From: Ligula intestinalis
Taxonomy: Eukaryota; Platyhelminthes; Cestoda; Diphyllobothriidea; Diphyllobothriidae
DNA: 64,000 bases
Reading direction: 5' to 3'
NCBI GenBank assembly: GCA_036362985.1
Contig: JAYGXS010000001.1
Coordinates: forward strand, 46,744,188 to 46,808,187
Made by a program: the position numbers and the translations under genes. Below the pieces are notes generated by a model, which saw nothing but the letters and a program-made list of their open reading frames with translations, ran no database searches and had not been told where the DNA came from. Of the stretch, positions 35,733 through 50,700 are shown piece after piece; within the stretch, counting starts at the first letter, position 1, and each line of letters starts with the position of its first letter.

Positions 35733-38700
35733 CTAGACAAAAAATATAATCTCGGGAATCTGGCCGTCCTCCACCGAGGTACCGTTGTTCGTGCAGGCCG
35801 CGTAAGAGAAGCGGAAGGTGACCTTGCCAGCGGAAGTGCACTCATGGACAATCTCGCGCAGTCCTCTAGTACCATAGTAAGTGTCCTGACCCTGGGATAT
35901 AAATATGAAGAAGGGGACATATCATGAACAGTTAGTCGACGGCCGTCCGCAGAAAGTGCTCTTGAGATACCCATACTCACTCACCCTTTCGTAAACCGAA
36001 GGAATATCAAAGAAGCCCAGACTCAGCATATCAAACTTATTTGGTTGCCTCCTATGCCATGGCAGTATTCGTTCGTGCAAAATTAAACAGCCCTGGCAAA
36101 CAGAAGAGAAAATATGCTTTACAGACCAAGACAAAGGATACCGGAATGCCCATTTCTGGCTCATCAACCGTCAGCAGAGCGCCATAGCACCAGGGAATGG
36201 CAACCCCGAGGTTCGAACCCGCGACCTTGTTAGTTAGAGGTCTAACCACTGCGTTAGAACGTCAGGGGCGGGTATGGCTGGCTGATGACGGTTAATAAGC
36301 CAAAAATGGTCATGCAAGTCTCCCTTGTCTTTGTCGGTCATGTTCTAATGCCTATAATATGCCAGGTGTTGAGCGGTTGCTGGTTAGGCTATTGAAAGAG
36401 AGCTCAAAGGCAAAATGGTACAAGCGAGTTCCGTGATCGATCAGCGAGCGCCTATCTACTATGGAAAAGATGAAAACCTACAAAGGTACATCCATCCTTT
36501 CACCCTGGGAGGATTCACCACTTGGATGCATTAAATGGAAGGTTTGCGTTAAAATGCTGGCCCGGAGGGTTGAAAATGTAGGCAGTCACTAAAATAACAC
36601 AGGGCGCCTCTGCGTTAAATCTCAACGCTCTGAGGTTATCCAGCTGAGTGAACGGTCTTAAAAGCAACAAACCGCTGTTTGACTGAATGACCATGCTGAC
36701 TGTACAGCACAGACGCACCCCAGGATCAGGCACTCATAGCCGACGGTGTTTAATTGATATCAGAGTTGGAATATTGGGTCAGGATGTACAGTAGATGCGC
36801 TATCCCATAAAGGGTTAACCGAAATTCTGAAATGTGTTTTCGGTTCTAAAAAAATAACGTAAGGGGGGCTGTATTATTAATTATCGTGCAGCCTAGTATC
36901 AAGATATTACAAGCATGTCCAGATGCTGGCTTTTGAACGAGGTTCTTTTCGACTGCCTGCAAAAACCACGCATTAAAGGGCCACTTGTATAGTATGCACT
37001 GCTATTACTGATTTTCGATGTCCTTACTAATTCAAACAGATTTTATAGAGAGCATGCATGAAAATTTATTTTTTGTACTTGTCTGTTAGTCAACTACGAG
37101 TTCTTTAAATGTCATCCTTGAAGAAATTGCATACTTCCTATTTAAAAAAAGAGGTTTAGATTTTTATTCATAAAACTTCATATCTGTCCATACTTTTAAT
37201 GTTGCTTATAAAGTATACAAGATGGTCTAATTCCATTATCGCATTTTCTGAATCCTACACTAAGTTTTCTTCGCAGGATAGATTAATGCACGATTTTCTT
37301 TACTCGAAAGGTATACAGCACGTAGTTCGGAAACCCTAAATGTACATGTAACGATGGGAACTGGAAGCGTTTTTTAAACCAAAAATAACCTTTCATCAGG
37401 TACCATATTTGAATAAATCGTAATTGGCTATCAGACGATTACAACAAAGAATATTTCCATACATGTTTTCTACAATATATAAATTTATGAAAACATCGAT
37501 ATCAGAAATAAAATTTCATCCTGCATAAGCAGTCATTTTTACAGGGTGTGGCTTTTGTAGGAGGCCGAAAATACGTTAGTTCTCCCCGCTCAGCTGTCTT
37601 ACGGAATTGGTAGTTCAAATTTTATTCTTGGATAACGAGTGTAGGTGAATATATAATTGCGTTAAAAATGATGAAAAATATTAAAGTGAAGTAACTTATA
37701 GTTGTTTTAATGAGCTAAATAGAATCAATTCCATCAATATAAACTCCTGTTGCTCAAGAAAGTGATGTCTATTGATGGGAATTCGACATTATACTGGCGG
37801 ATTTTAACGAAAAAGGGAAATTCAGGCTACTGCAAATGTAAAAGTCGGTTATTATTATAAGTCAAAGGCAAATAGGACCTCTAAAGACAGTGCTACCGTT
37901 AGCTCAAAAAACCGGCGTCCTGACCTGAGGTAAATAGTTTGGGATTATACTGTATGAAGTTTAGTACGAAAACTCCTTTGTATGTAACACTTTCGAAAGG
38001 AAAATACATTGAAAAATTTCCTCTGACATTTCATGAGACAGCAGCTATAATATACATGGAAATAGACCGTAATTTCACTGAATGCATACCTGCAAAAACT
38101 ACAAAACACGAGGACAAACCCTAAGCGACGAGATATAGACAAAATGTTAACTCAAACTGTCGCATGCAGACGTTTTGGACGAATAAAGAGTTTAATACTA
38201 TCGTTTGTGCAGATAGTACAATCTTCACTATGAAAACGCTTACTTTGGCTACTACGATTAACAGTTCCCAGGGTTAGGCTGGTCTGTGTGCACGAACCTA
38301 AGAAGCGTCTTCAAGAACGGCCATTCGGAATGCCTCGGCGATAACATTAAGCAGCACGGCAAAAGGAAAAAATTCGAACGGTGGCGACTGGGAATGCATT
38401 TTTTAGTCATTAACAGTTAACAGCAATTGAAACGCCACGTCTACATGATAACAAAGAACCCTGAAACAGGCAATAGGAAAAAACAAGAAATCCGGCAAAA
38501 GTTTGAGTAAGAGGAAAACCCTTTTGCTACCTGTGGATGATGGTTGCTGCATTAAGCGAAGTAAATTGCCGGCAAGCAGGTACTGAAAATGCTTGGAGAA
38601 CGTACCTTGATGGTTGCGCTGGCGAGGTAGTTGACATGTGGATTCAAGGGGATAGGCTCCTTAAATGCAACTCTGAAAGTATTTGCTGAGCCATCTGCCA

Positions 38701-41700
38701 AGTAGGTTACATCGTTGCTGCCCAAAACCACCCCGGACTCCGGATGTACAATCTGGGGAAGAAGCGGTAAATGGGTAAAATAAATGTTGTGAGGAGCCAT
38801 TTGTACTTAAAATTTCGCAAAAAGGTTGCACATAAATATGGGTGCTCGGGGTAAAAACTACGGTAGTACGAATCAGAGACGACAAAAATAACAGGGGGCA
38901 CAGCAAAGAAATTTTTATTACTCAGCCGGATATGGCTGGTCTGGTAAGAAAAGGAGACATGTGTCTTCAGTATGAATCTCCTTGGCACATGCATTTACCT
39001 TTGGTTGTGTCTTAATCAGGTAGCGTCAGTATGACCGAAAAGTCGAGAAGACCCAACTTGAGTGCATTAACGCACTGCGTTCGGTGATGCGAAACACCGT
39101 CGCAGGGGGTATTAAATAACTGCTTACATTTAAACCATGAAAAAAAGCTTCACATTTTACGATAACTTTATTTCCGAATTATTGTAAATAGCTAAGTCTT
39201 GGAGGACGGCTTGATCCGACAATAAAGCAGTCGATACAGTAGTCGCCGGTTATTAAGCCCACGGTTAATAGGCCTAGCCGCGTATTAAGCCCAAATCAGC
39301 TTGGGACGGAATTTTACGTAGCAAAATCCGCCGGCTAAAAAGCCCAGTTTGCCAACAGGATAGAGTGAGATTCTCATCTCTCTGCGTGCGCATGTGGTTA
39401 CATAATTTTGGCCAGTCTTATGCAAAGGAAAATGCCAGATGTGGCACTGACACTAGACCGCTTTTTTTAAACGTGCCGCAAATTATTTTTTGTTTGTTTT
39501 TGTTATTACTTAAAATACAGACAAAGAGCATTCTTTTCTTGTACATAACCAAGCTCTACATATAATAAAGGACGTATATAATGTATAGTGCTTATCCTGC
39601 GTTTGCTAATCAAGAACTAGGACTCTCCGGTTAATGTGCCCGCCGCTTATCAATCCCAATTTGGTCTGGGCCCGAGGTGGGCTTAATAACCAGCGACTAC
39701 TGTAATAAGTATCCGAGCTTGTGCAAAGGTAGATAAAAGTGAAAGTAAGATTAAGCCAAAGAGCGTGTAGGCAAAAACGGCATTCTAAAAGGACTGCAAA
39801 CGACCAACTAATAACAAAGCGTTGTTGGTTAGTTACACACGTGCTTATGCTTGAAGCAGCGTAGACTAACGTCGTGGTAATTGGCAGGTTGTATTTGCCA
39901 ATCAGTGAAGACAAAACAGAGATATTTTCGGCAGAACTATTCAAGCGTGCCAATAATGTCTGACGTTAGGAAATCGATGCAGACCAACGGTTTGTCACAT
40001 CGGCAGGAGTCGTTATAGGAAACACTCACCGTTTTTGTGGGTCCGAGTAACTGGGAAATACGGCATCACCAACAAGAAAAATACTTTCCTCCAACCTGAT
40101 TGCTGAATACCCTAACCAAACCTGACAGGGCATTCAAGGACAAATTATAGTCTTCAGGTCAGAATTTGTTGGCCTAATCCGGGAGACCGGCTGAAAATTT
40201 TGGGTGTACGTTCCCACGTGGGTTTTGTTGTCATCACACAACAGCCCATTTGACAGTAATGTTACTATTTGCTTACTAAAAACGGTAGACTTGCTGCCCC
40301 TCTGGTAGTGCGTACGGCGTTAACAGTCAAGCATTTCCTATGACATTTTTACATTCATAAATACTGTATCGTTTATTTTATATTTGATTACTTCTTTCGG
40401 ATACTTACGTCATTAGCGGGTCGGTTGACGTCTCTGATGAAGAATCGGCGACGGATGTCGAAACATCAGGCGAATAAGTTCTGTCCCAGTGATCGCATTT
40501 TTTTCTTCTATTGCTAAACTACGCCATTTGGTCTCTCAACTCCCTTATTATTTATTTGAATCTTCTATCTTGCCCGCGCGTAAATTTACACTAGCTTGTT
40601 GCTTGTAAGTTTGAAGACAATAGGTTGCGAGTGCACTATTTAAATTTTACCAAGCCGATTTTTCGTTCACATCTATTATGAGCTCTGTTTTTACCAATAC
40701 GAAAGCCGCGAAACAAGTCAACCCAAGCGAACTTGTTCTGGACAGGCTTAAAAGCAGCTAGGTCAGCAGGATTCTACTGAAACTATTCGTCGAAAGGACC
40801 ACCGATTGGCAACAAAATATATGCTACACTTGGTAGTAAGCAAGCAATAGTACTGCATTTTAGCATAAACCGGAGCCTGCTGAACGACATTACACCCACT
40901 GAGCCCACGACTGTCCCTCGTTTTTGCACCCACTTGAGTGAATAGTCTATAGGGCTAGGTAAAAAGTACTGAAACTGATAAATCAAAAAATCCGTAAAAC
41001 TGTAAACAGTCCGATTTCAGTCAAAAAGGCGAAGACGGCGAAATACGCAGAACTTATTGACGTCATTGGCTTTCAGTATTGTGCCTGTTCAATAAAACCA
41101 CTAGAATCTGTTCTTCAGACACGACAGATGAAAAGATCAGTTTCTTGAAGAACTTCTCCTTGGAAATAGGTATCCGGAGAAATTCATGCATAAGCATCGC
41201 CGGCAAAAGTAGCTTATGTAGCCCCACTCATATACCCCTAGTCCCAGCATTTTGTCCTGCAAAAACAGGGTTTATAGAGTTTTGTAGGATGGGGAAATAT
41301 GGGAGCAGCGAAAGAATTTTTAAGAAGTAAGTGTAAAGTGAAAAAACGCAGTCAAATTTCCTTCCCGCGGCCGTTGGGAGCAGGTTGTTCTACATGTAAA
41401 TTGAAGGTGTGCGCGGCGCTTCGCGCCGTGGACTATACTAATCTAACTCCAGAACGGTAAGTTGGACCACAGGTAAATTGAAGTAGACGACCTCCTAACC
41501 GTCAGTTCAATTTTTCGGAAAATTCAAGAAACCTGCAGTTTGCTAATCGGGTCAATCCACAATAAGTTGAATGATAATACAGATTAGTAAAATCTACAGA
41601 TATAAATCATTAACACTCCTAAATACAGTAAAATAAAAATGCATTTAGCGTTTATTAAAGTACATTCCACTGCGTGTCCTGATTCCCCGCCCCTAAAACC

Positions 41701-44700
41701 CGATAAAAACCGTTTTCGTAGGAAAACATGCAGGTTGTAGGGATTAATGAGTGGGGCTACATAAGCTTCTGTTGCCGCATCGCCACCAGATAAGCATCAC
41801 CATCCCGAAGTAGCCATGTTAAAAAACCCCTGAGCACATTCCTACCTGTCAAGGTTGATAATGTGCCAAACGGTATCAAGCGACGGCTTTGATACACGAG
41901 TGAACGACCGCAAATCGCCTCTAATTCGTTTTTCATAAGCACTATAACGGCTATCCCAGGTATACTAACTTGAGACATTTTGCCTAAGCACGCCAGATCA
42001 AACAGTATACATGAGTTTACATGCAATTATGGATGCAAATACATAGGGCGCACGCCAAGACAGTTGGCAAACTCGGCCATCTGAACATATGCCGACTGGC
42101 TGCTAAGGACAGGAACTTAGGTACCCCAGATTTCAAATGCAAAGCACCTGGTAGTCACAATGCATTAAGAGTCGTAATTTGAACGACAACTGGGAGTCTT
42201 CTGTGCTTTGCGGAGGCCGCTGCAATACGAAAAAACCCACAATCTATAAGCAGCCGGATCTCGTGGTCTGCCTAACCCAATTCCCCTTCCCGTCCTATCA
42301 CTCTCTCCCTCGTATGACTGACTGCTGTCCCAAGTATTGCAGCTCTAATCCCGCTCGATCGGCGTTCACTGTGAGGTGGACTAGCTTGCTTAGATAATTT
42401 TGCTCCACCTTACCCTTCATTATGAATACCCGTATATCAGGCCGGCAGTTCATACTCCATTTACTTGAGACGTTTGGGTCCTCTAGGTCGACATTTAATT
42501 GGACAATTTATCTTGTCTTCTAGACAATGACCAGACGCAGTTGAATAGGAGGTCACGAGGGTCTATGACGGAAACAATTCTGCGTATTTCGTCGCCTTTA
42601 TCTTGGTAAATTTATTCAGGGACAACGGTGCTTCAATATTCTGATTTTAGCTAGCCTGTTATCTTACCTACATGCGTTTCCTGTTTATGCATTCTCTTAG
42701 AAATTTCAATTTATTCATTAAGAGTCTAGACTAGAAGACTTAAAATGGGTAGATATACAACAACCTCCACTAGATGCCCCAGTAAAGTTGATACACAAAG
42801 AATGAAGGCTGGCTTCCCCGGTTACGTCAGCGTATTGTTATGCCAATAACGAAGAGGCCAGTATCATCCACAACATACATGAGCCTACAATAATACACAG
42901 GAAATTTTGCTGAATATGGCTGTCACTGCGCCGATTTACCCCCAAAGTTGAATTTAAGCTGAAATCAGCATTACCAAAGTAAGAGGGGAGAGAGAGGCTT
43001 CGGGAAGACTGACTTGCCACAACACTTGGCTGGAAAAGGAAACATTTCCTCTGATCGATCGGGTAGCAGGAGTAATGTGTCTGTTTATTACTCAATCGGT
43101 CTATAGGTTTAGGTTACTTAGAGGTAGAACTAGGGCTTAAGAAGGGTTGTCGAGCCGAAAACCTGAAGTCCGAACTTTATTACAGTTCAACGATCGATTT
43201 CGAAGTCCACCGTATGCTCTACAGCACGGTGCTAGAGAAAGTGACTGGCACGCGAAGAAGTTTTAAGTGATAATAGACTTGTATAGCATTTACCGCACCC
43301 TCACCCTTCTCACCCACGTGAGCCTGGTGTCAAGATAAAATCAAGAAGGCCGAAGGTGGGATAAGGTGCAGGTGGTTGGCACGGCCGAAGCCGCCGCTAT
43401 GCGTTCTACCACTCTCCATGTTCAGCATTTGTTATCGGCGCGCAACCCGAATAACGCCTGCCGCACCTTGATCTGGACCCCCTGTTGGTCCAGCGCATCT
43501 ATCACGCGGCCCGTTTGGGGGAGAGGGGGGTCGCACTACGAACTGTACACTTGACCAATAGAATACTGAAACTGGGCCCTATAAACGCGCCACGTGGCCT
43601 ACGTGTCGCTATGCGCTGTCGACTACAATGTCATGCTACCCTCGTGAAAATAAGTAGAAAATAAAATTCAATGTTTTATGGGACGGGTTTTATCCTTATT
43701 ATGCATTCTTTAGGTGTGTGCGCGAACGCGTACCGGTCAGCAGTTGATTAATTTAAACAAATATCACCGATTACATGAAAAGTTCACTGTCGTTGTTTTA
43801 GCCAAATTTACCTAATGGGATTCCCATCAAATACCCTCTACTGATGTCTCAATGGTTCGGCCGGCTTTGAGAGAAGTCGATCGAATTAAACTTTAATATT
43901 GTGTTCTACCTTTGGGGCCCGGAGTCTGCACGTGGCACGCGGGTGGAAATCAATATTCAGAGCACATTCAAATAGCGGTGGCAAAGGGACAGCAGAACTC
44001 GACGCAATCTGCCACCAGTTGAAAAGAATGTCTCGCCTGCATGAAGAGGACGGACCACGCGTAGTCTATGATGATTTCCTCTACAAGGACTACAAGCCGA
44101 GAAAACGCCTGAGTCAACTCTTCCATTGTTTTCTACCGAATCTGAAGAGACACAGTCGTCGGACTCCGATAGTGGTTAGCAACAGCCTGCACAACTGCCT
44201 GCCAGATCTGGACCAAGCCATGCCTTCGAAAATTAGCGATGAGGGATCCAGGGCCACGTGGCTCACCTTGATCACAAAAGCATCCTCAAGTTGTGGACTT
44301 TCGATAATTGAACCACTGCCCTAAACTGGCGTAGCAATCGTCATTAAGGATGAGTATGGTGAGAAAGCGAATGCCAACCGGATATCAGGAGTCTGACTGA
44401 CTTGACACATGTATCATCTATTTCATTCGCGTGTACAGCTCATTCTTCGTGGACTGCTGTCACAAGAGGTTAATACATGTATATATTGCATTCGCAACTA
44501 TTTGAGGTGCCGAATTCTTTTCAGAGCCTTCTTTCATAATATACATTTTATTTGAAGAGGGCTGCTGACCGCGTGCTCTTGTGCGGTTTTTAAATCGGAA
44601 AGTTAAATCACGAGCACAGCAAGGTCCTCGAACGAGTAGAAGATTGGACAGGCTATCGATGCCAGCTGGTGATACTGGAAGCGCTAAAACGATGTATCGT

Positions 44701-47700
44701 CTAATGCTATTGAATCAAGAAAAAAGAAGTTTAAGAGAGCATCCCAAATCAACGTCACATCTTCAAATACGCAATATTTTCTAGGTTTTATTTGGAACAA
44801 GTTCAAAAGAGGAAGGGTACCGCTCAAATAGATTAATGACGTGCTTGACTTTTTGACAGTTTGGGTCTGGTGTTTTCTATTTAAGTACACCGCACAGTGA
44901 AAATAAACCCCTTTGATAGCGCAAGTCCCGGTCCTCCTGACTGAATGGCGGTCCCAGCGATCGAGTCTTCCTTTGAATTACTTCCTGGGGCTCGCATTTT
45001 CACTTGTAGCGGACAATTAACAAGCCATCACCGTGACTAGTGTCGCCAGTGTTTCCTCGTCAGGGAAATCAGTCGGTTCGTTGCCCCTCTCTACAGTTGG
45101 GCAAGGAAGTCAGGGACTACATGGGCGAACAACCGCGTTACCACTACTACTGGTTAAACTGGTGGCGCGGAACAAAGCACTCTAGCGGAATATCAATGTT
45201 AGTTGAGAGAACGCCTATTCGATACTTATTGCTACTCGATACAGATATGATCATGACGGATCTAAATGAGCTAGTGATAAGCTCTGCAAGTTCGTGAGTA
45301 AGTGCGTTTCCAATGACACGATCTGCATCAGCGAACTGCATCTATTCTGACGACAATGACGTTGTTACTGCGTCATATTCGAGACTTGCGCCTGTTAATG
45401 GCCAGGAGTGCAGTTCAAAATGACTTTGTTCTTAACAGAAAGGGTAAAAAAAGCAATGGGATTAACAGCTCTGTTTACTCGATGCCATACATATCTTGAA
45501 GCTAGCAAAACGACACTGTCAACTAAGTTGAAGTCAGCCCGCGTCCTGACGTAGAAATAAAAGTGGGAGAAAATGCAAGCTGGGGAAGTAAGTGTGAAGG
45601 AAGGTAAAACCGCAAACAGCTGTTCTGATAATTATGACAGGGGTGACAGGGTGTAAACTTTCTTGATGTCAAACCAACTATATCACAATTAGAATTACAG
45701 TTGACCGGAACACACGGACTCGTGAGGCAATGGTAGGCTCTAACCACAAAGAAGACTTTTACAGGTATAAGACCTAAGTTCAATATCCACTGCAGACAGC
45801 GCTCGAATTTACAACAATCATACGGTTGTAGTCCAGGGCTGCTTTATGTCATGGATTTACATCATGTGGTGAGGGTTAAGGTACAACGCACACAGCCCAT
45901 TTTCTTTATGAAGCACGGTTCGCATTGTTTGGTTTCCTCGATTTACTGATGGTGGTGCATGCGGCCAGCCCCAAGGGAGCCAAAGTTAATCAGCAATTGT
46001 GATACATGGTCAATAAGTCGACTAAAACTTCCTGCCTGCGCTTTTCTACAAAACATACTAAAACGCTGAAGTCCTAACAAACCAAATTACCACTGCTTAT
46101 TAGCGTACAGTAATAAAAATAAAAAGAATACACATATATTAATATTATTATGCATAATAAGAAATATGTATTAATATTATTATATAAATATACATCTATA
46201 ATAGCTAAGCTGTGGGGTAAATAAAAGAGATTATTTATAGCGGTTTCCATCTCCTAAAGGATGCCAGGTCTGGTAACCTATGCAGTACAGGCAAAAGGCA
46301 CGAGGTTTACTGTGATCCAATTCAAAGACATCACAAAAGTTCTCCCTTACGACCTGTTAATGGCAAAAAGGCTTTTCAAGTAGGACCGGACGTTACACGG
46401 TTGGCCGATTTTCAGAAACTGCACTCTCTCCAGTCACTGCATCAAACTTTCTACCTGCGTATGGCAAATGACAGTAAGAAACGGGTTACGTCCACGTGAG
46501 GTTTCCTATTGGTTAAAACAGAGACTGACGGACTGAGACGGGCAGATTCAGGTCAGCAGTTGAATGCAGAAACCTACTGTGATGGCTGCGTAGCCACCCG
46601 GGAGTGGCGGTATTAGTAAGTTTTGACATCCACCAGCAGGATTACACACTGCCATGCAAAAGGCTCGCAGTATTCCACAAAAAAGCCAGCTCTCTTAAGT
46701 TGCCAGTGAGACTAGGAACGAGGGCGGATAGACCAATAACAAGGAAAGAAAGGAGGGGGAAAAGAGCAAAGACTTGCCTCAATGCTCGCCTCGTATTCGC
46801 TCTGGCCATGTATGCTGCCGTAGAGGCCGAAGCCGACAACGTAAATCTTTCGATCAACCATAAAACTAAAATGAATTTCAGATTTATAAAAAATACGATC
46901 AAAAAGTTCAGTAATTCGAATGCAAAGTCTACAGTAAGAATAAATATAAAAGAGTGAGTTGTTTTAGAAGCTGGTCTCGGTCAAAAATGCCACGGACCAA
47001 AGTGCAAAGCGGGATGATGTGTTTAAAGAAACGTGGCAATTCTGTCAAAGACGAACTAAACCAACACATGAACGTTGTTTAGTTCGGAAGCCTATTTGAT
47101 CGGTGTTCGCACATTTCTGAATGAATATATACCCGATCAGCAGTGACAGCAAATGGCAGGTGGCGAGGCGCTGATGAACTGCGGTTCGATGAAGTGCTTA
47201 TGACCCATCTGATAGACACTAGTGGTGGACCAACTGCGCCGTCTGTGAGTGCATTTGTTTGTGTTGTCCAACCAGCTGTTGTTCAGTGTTATGCTTCGCT
47301 GATGAAGGCTAATAAGCCCGAAGCAGTTCTGTATCAAGTTACCCCCAATTGCTGTCATACCCCCTTACTGCTATTGTGACTTGGCCGGAATCGGCCTGGC
47401 AGGCGGTCACCCGTTGGGGACTTCTGACAACCACATGAACTTTGTTTACTTCGGAAGCATATTCGATCGGTGTTCGCACATTTCTGAGTGAATATATACA
47501 TATATATACATTTTTGGGACACACTGATTTGTCCCCCTTAAAATCACAGTCCGGAGGGCGGAATAAATGTACACCAACTGATTATGATGAAACTATACCA
47601 GCAATGTAGATTAGGCAGAGTACTCAGACTTATAATAAAACGGCTGTACGTCTGCGAACAGAAAGCAGTGGAACATGTTGTGTTTATTGGTACAATGGCG

Positions 47701-50700
47701 TCGTGCATCTTAAATGCCGGTGATTGATGCCGGCAGACTCGTGATCATCATTTTCAACTATCAGTGAGGTGGTTTGTAAGGCTACGGGCTCCTAGGGGGG
47801 AAGGGTTTGTAAACGGGACTGGTGAAAACAGGCAAACAGGAAATTGAAACTTAGGACCTCATAGGTTCCCTTCTTCGCCGACATAACGCAATTAAAGTTT
47901 CAAAAGTATTGGATAATCTGTTCACAGACAACACTAACTATTCACCAAATCGAAGGAGATGGTTGTGAAGGAAGGTAGAGAAGAAATTAATAACAACTAA
48001 CCGGATACGATCGCTGGTGCCACGGTAGTCCCAGCGCTGGTCAACTGCCCCAAAGCGTCGAACTATTTCCTCAGCACCGCGCAGATAACACCGAGACTTC
48101 GTAGAGTAGGGAACCGCGGGCTTAGTGTTGGACACGTAGTAAAGGAAGAGCTCCACTGCCTTAGAGTCCTCCAGCACTTTAGAGGGAACCACAACCTCCG
48201 CAAATTCTTCCACACTCATCTGCGGAAAACGTATTAGGGGCACGATGGGAGCCAGGATTTCTCTTAAGGCCTCCACTGGCGGCTCGGCTTCCGTTGTTTC
48301 TACATTATGAGCATCCGGAGACTGCACACGACTGCCGCTACTGTTGCTAGTAGAAACCGGCTCCAAAGGGGTGCTGGAGGGACGAGGAGGCGGTGCGGAC
48401 AGCAAAGAGCCAGGTTCATCACCTGATGGAGATAGGAAAAGCGTACCAGAAGAGAGTGACGAGCGTTTGTGATGTCGTGTAGCACCATTGGAACCGTCTT
48501 GAAGCCGCTTCTGCTTGTGGTACTGTGCCTTAGCCCACCTAAGCACGGAGAGGAAAAGTCGCACCTCGCGGATGCACAAAGTATCGCGTTCGAGGATACT
48601 GCAGAGTAGCTGACTATCCACAGAAAGGAAATCGTCCGAGTCCAAGGCTTTGGCGGTGTTTTTATCGATCACCTTCACAAAGCAACAAAGGATAGAAGGA
48701 AGATAGTATCTTCGGTCTTTTGAAAACTATTTCTAGGGACTAGGGACACAGCAACTATCAGATTTTTTAGAAAACAGCGTAATAATGCTTGTAATTTTAA
48801 TCGGTTGTTTCGAGTTTCGTCCTGTCTCGAAAGGTGACTGTTAATCAGCCAGATAATAAAAGTAATGTGTACAGCATGCGGTTCAAATAAGCACAAGCAG
48901 TTGCACTGGTATCTAAAATAACCAATAACGGAATACCCCTGCATCGGAAGTCACTGTGAAACAAGATGGTGGGGGAGCGAGAAATTAGCAATAGGGATAA
49001 TACAGGCAAATTCGACCGACTGGAAAGCAAGTTCACTGGTAGTTTTCAAATAACACACGGAGAGCGTTTAACTGTCAACTGAATTTTTCACACAAACACA
49101 AAAGGGGCATTTCGTCGTCACATCCCAATGAGGATAATGACCCAAAATGTCAGCGGGACTTACATTAATATGTGTCGGATGATAATTATTAGTCCGTCAT
49201 ATGGCTATCGTTACGCGGCTTTGCGTGACAGTTGTGTGGAGGCTTGAAACTAAATGAACGGGGGGTGCATCCGATGGCCCAATTGTTGTGGTTACCACTG
49301 GACAAAAGAGAATGTCTGCAGATGCTCGGAAATAAGGTAGAGATTTGGCAAGTCCAAAAGTAGAATTGTGGGAGGAGATAAAGTGAGGTAAGTGGTGGTT
49401 GAGAACGGCCAGGTCTTCGCGTAGACCACACCTGACGTTCCGTCCACCGTTGGAGCCACAAGCGATGTGGCGTTACATTTTTGCGTTCCTGTTGCTTATT
49501 TTCGGCTTCCAATATGCGAAAGTTACAATTGCAATTCGCCGCCCGGCAGCTGCTCCTGCCTGCTGCTCTTTTGCAACCCTCTCAATGGTCTCAATCGAGC
49601 CTGAAACATTGAGTGAAGTTATAAAAATGCTGCTTTTGAAAGCGTTCATCTCCTACCCCTTACGGCGTGGTCTCTCTAGCCAAACAAGAGTTACTCTAAA
49701 ATTCCCAGGGTGCCGAGCATGCGAGTTGATTCCAGTATTTGAGTCTCCAGGCTGCGTTTTTCCCAGTTCGCTCTTATGCTTCCCTGAAAGCGGTCTGTGG
49801 TAATCTACCGGTCTGGAACCTGGCGGCAAGAACGCGACACTGATATGTTATTAAAACTCGCGATTATAAAATTCTCCTCCTAGACTGTGGTGAAAAACTG
49901 TGGATGGTCCATAGGGGCACACATGGATAGGTTGTAAAGATGAACACATCTAGGAGTTTTAACTCGCTTTTGATGTTCATGTCATTCGTCAAAACAGAAG
50001 CACGCATAGACTTCTAATCATCAGCAAGACATGACCAACTTCGAATCTCCATTGCGGCGGTTTGAACCTCATATTTTATGTCAGTACTGTCACTGCTGAT
50101 GTGGAAGACCAGGAGACTTAATATGCAAACCGGAACCTTGAATGTGTGTTCCAACTTTTTTTAAAAAGACCAGTATAAAGTGAGCTCTGGTGGCGCGCGC
50201 CTCTCTTCAGGGCTTTATGTTGTTGTGGTTTTTCTGGCGTTTTTTACCATTCCACTTTTTAGAATGGTTTCTTCCGTTTTTGCAGCAGACGGCCATTGGT
50301 GTGAATTAGGCGCGTGCACGTCTGAATACCCCCAGCATGCTATAAGGTGACCCAGCAAAGTTCTCAGCGTGTGCTCGAAGAAGATCGTACATCGCCATCG
50401 TCGTAGTGTCATTGCTTTCTGGTAGAAAATTTCATCACCTGCACAATGTGTCTGTTCCCGCGCTTATATTACTCAAACGCCTTTGGCTCTTATGCAATAA
50501 TCAACGGAATGTGGATTACAACGTTTCAATCATCTCTTACTACGTCTTCCGTGGTTTAAGGTAATTGGGCTGTTTTTTTCAAATTTCGGACGCGTTTGCC
50601 AGATTTCTTAAATAACTGCATTTGTCTGTTCACGTCATCAATGATGACCTGACCCCTTTCCGTTAAAATATTATTTTTTTGTATCAGTGTGCATCAAGGG

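Noticed and set aside
35270..35980. A single 236-codon - strand protein
   Set aside because: The upstream part overlaps the last BTBD1/2 exon in another frame; only the part after the acceptor at 35549 is plausible on its own.
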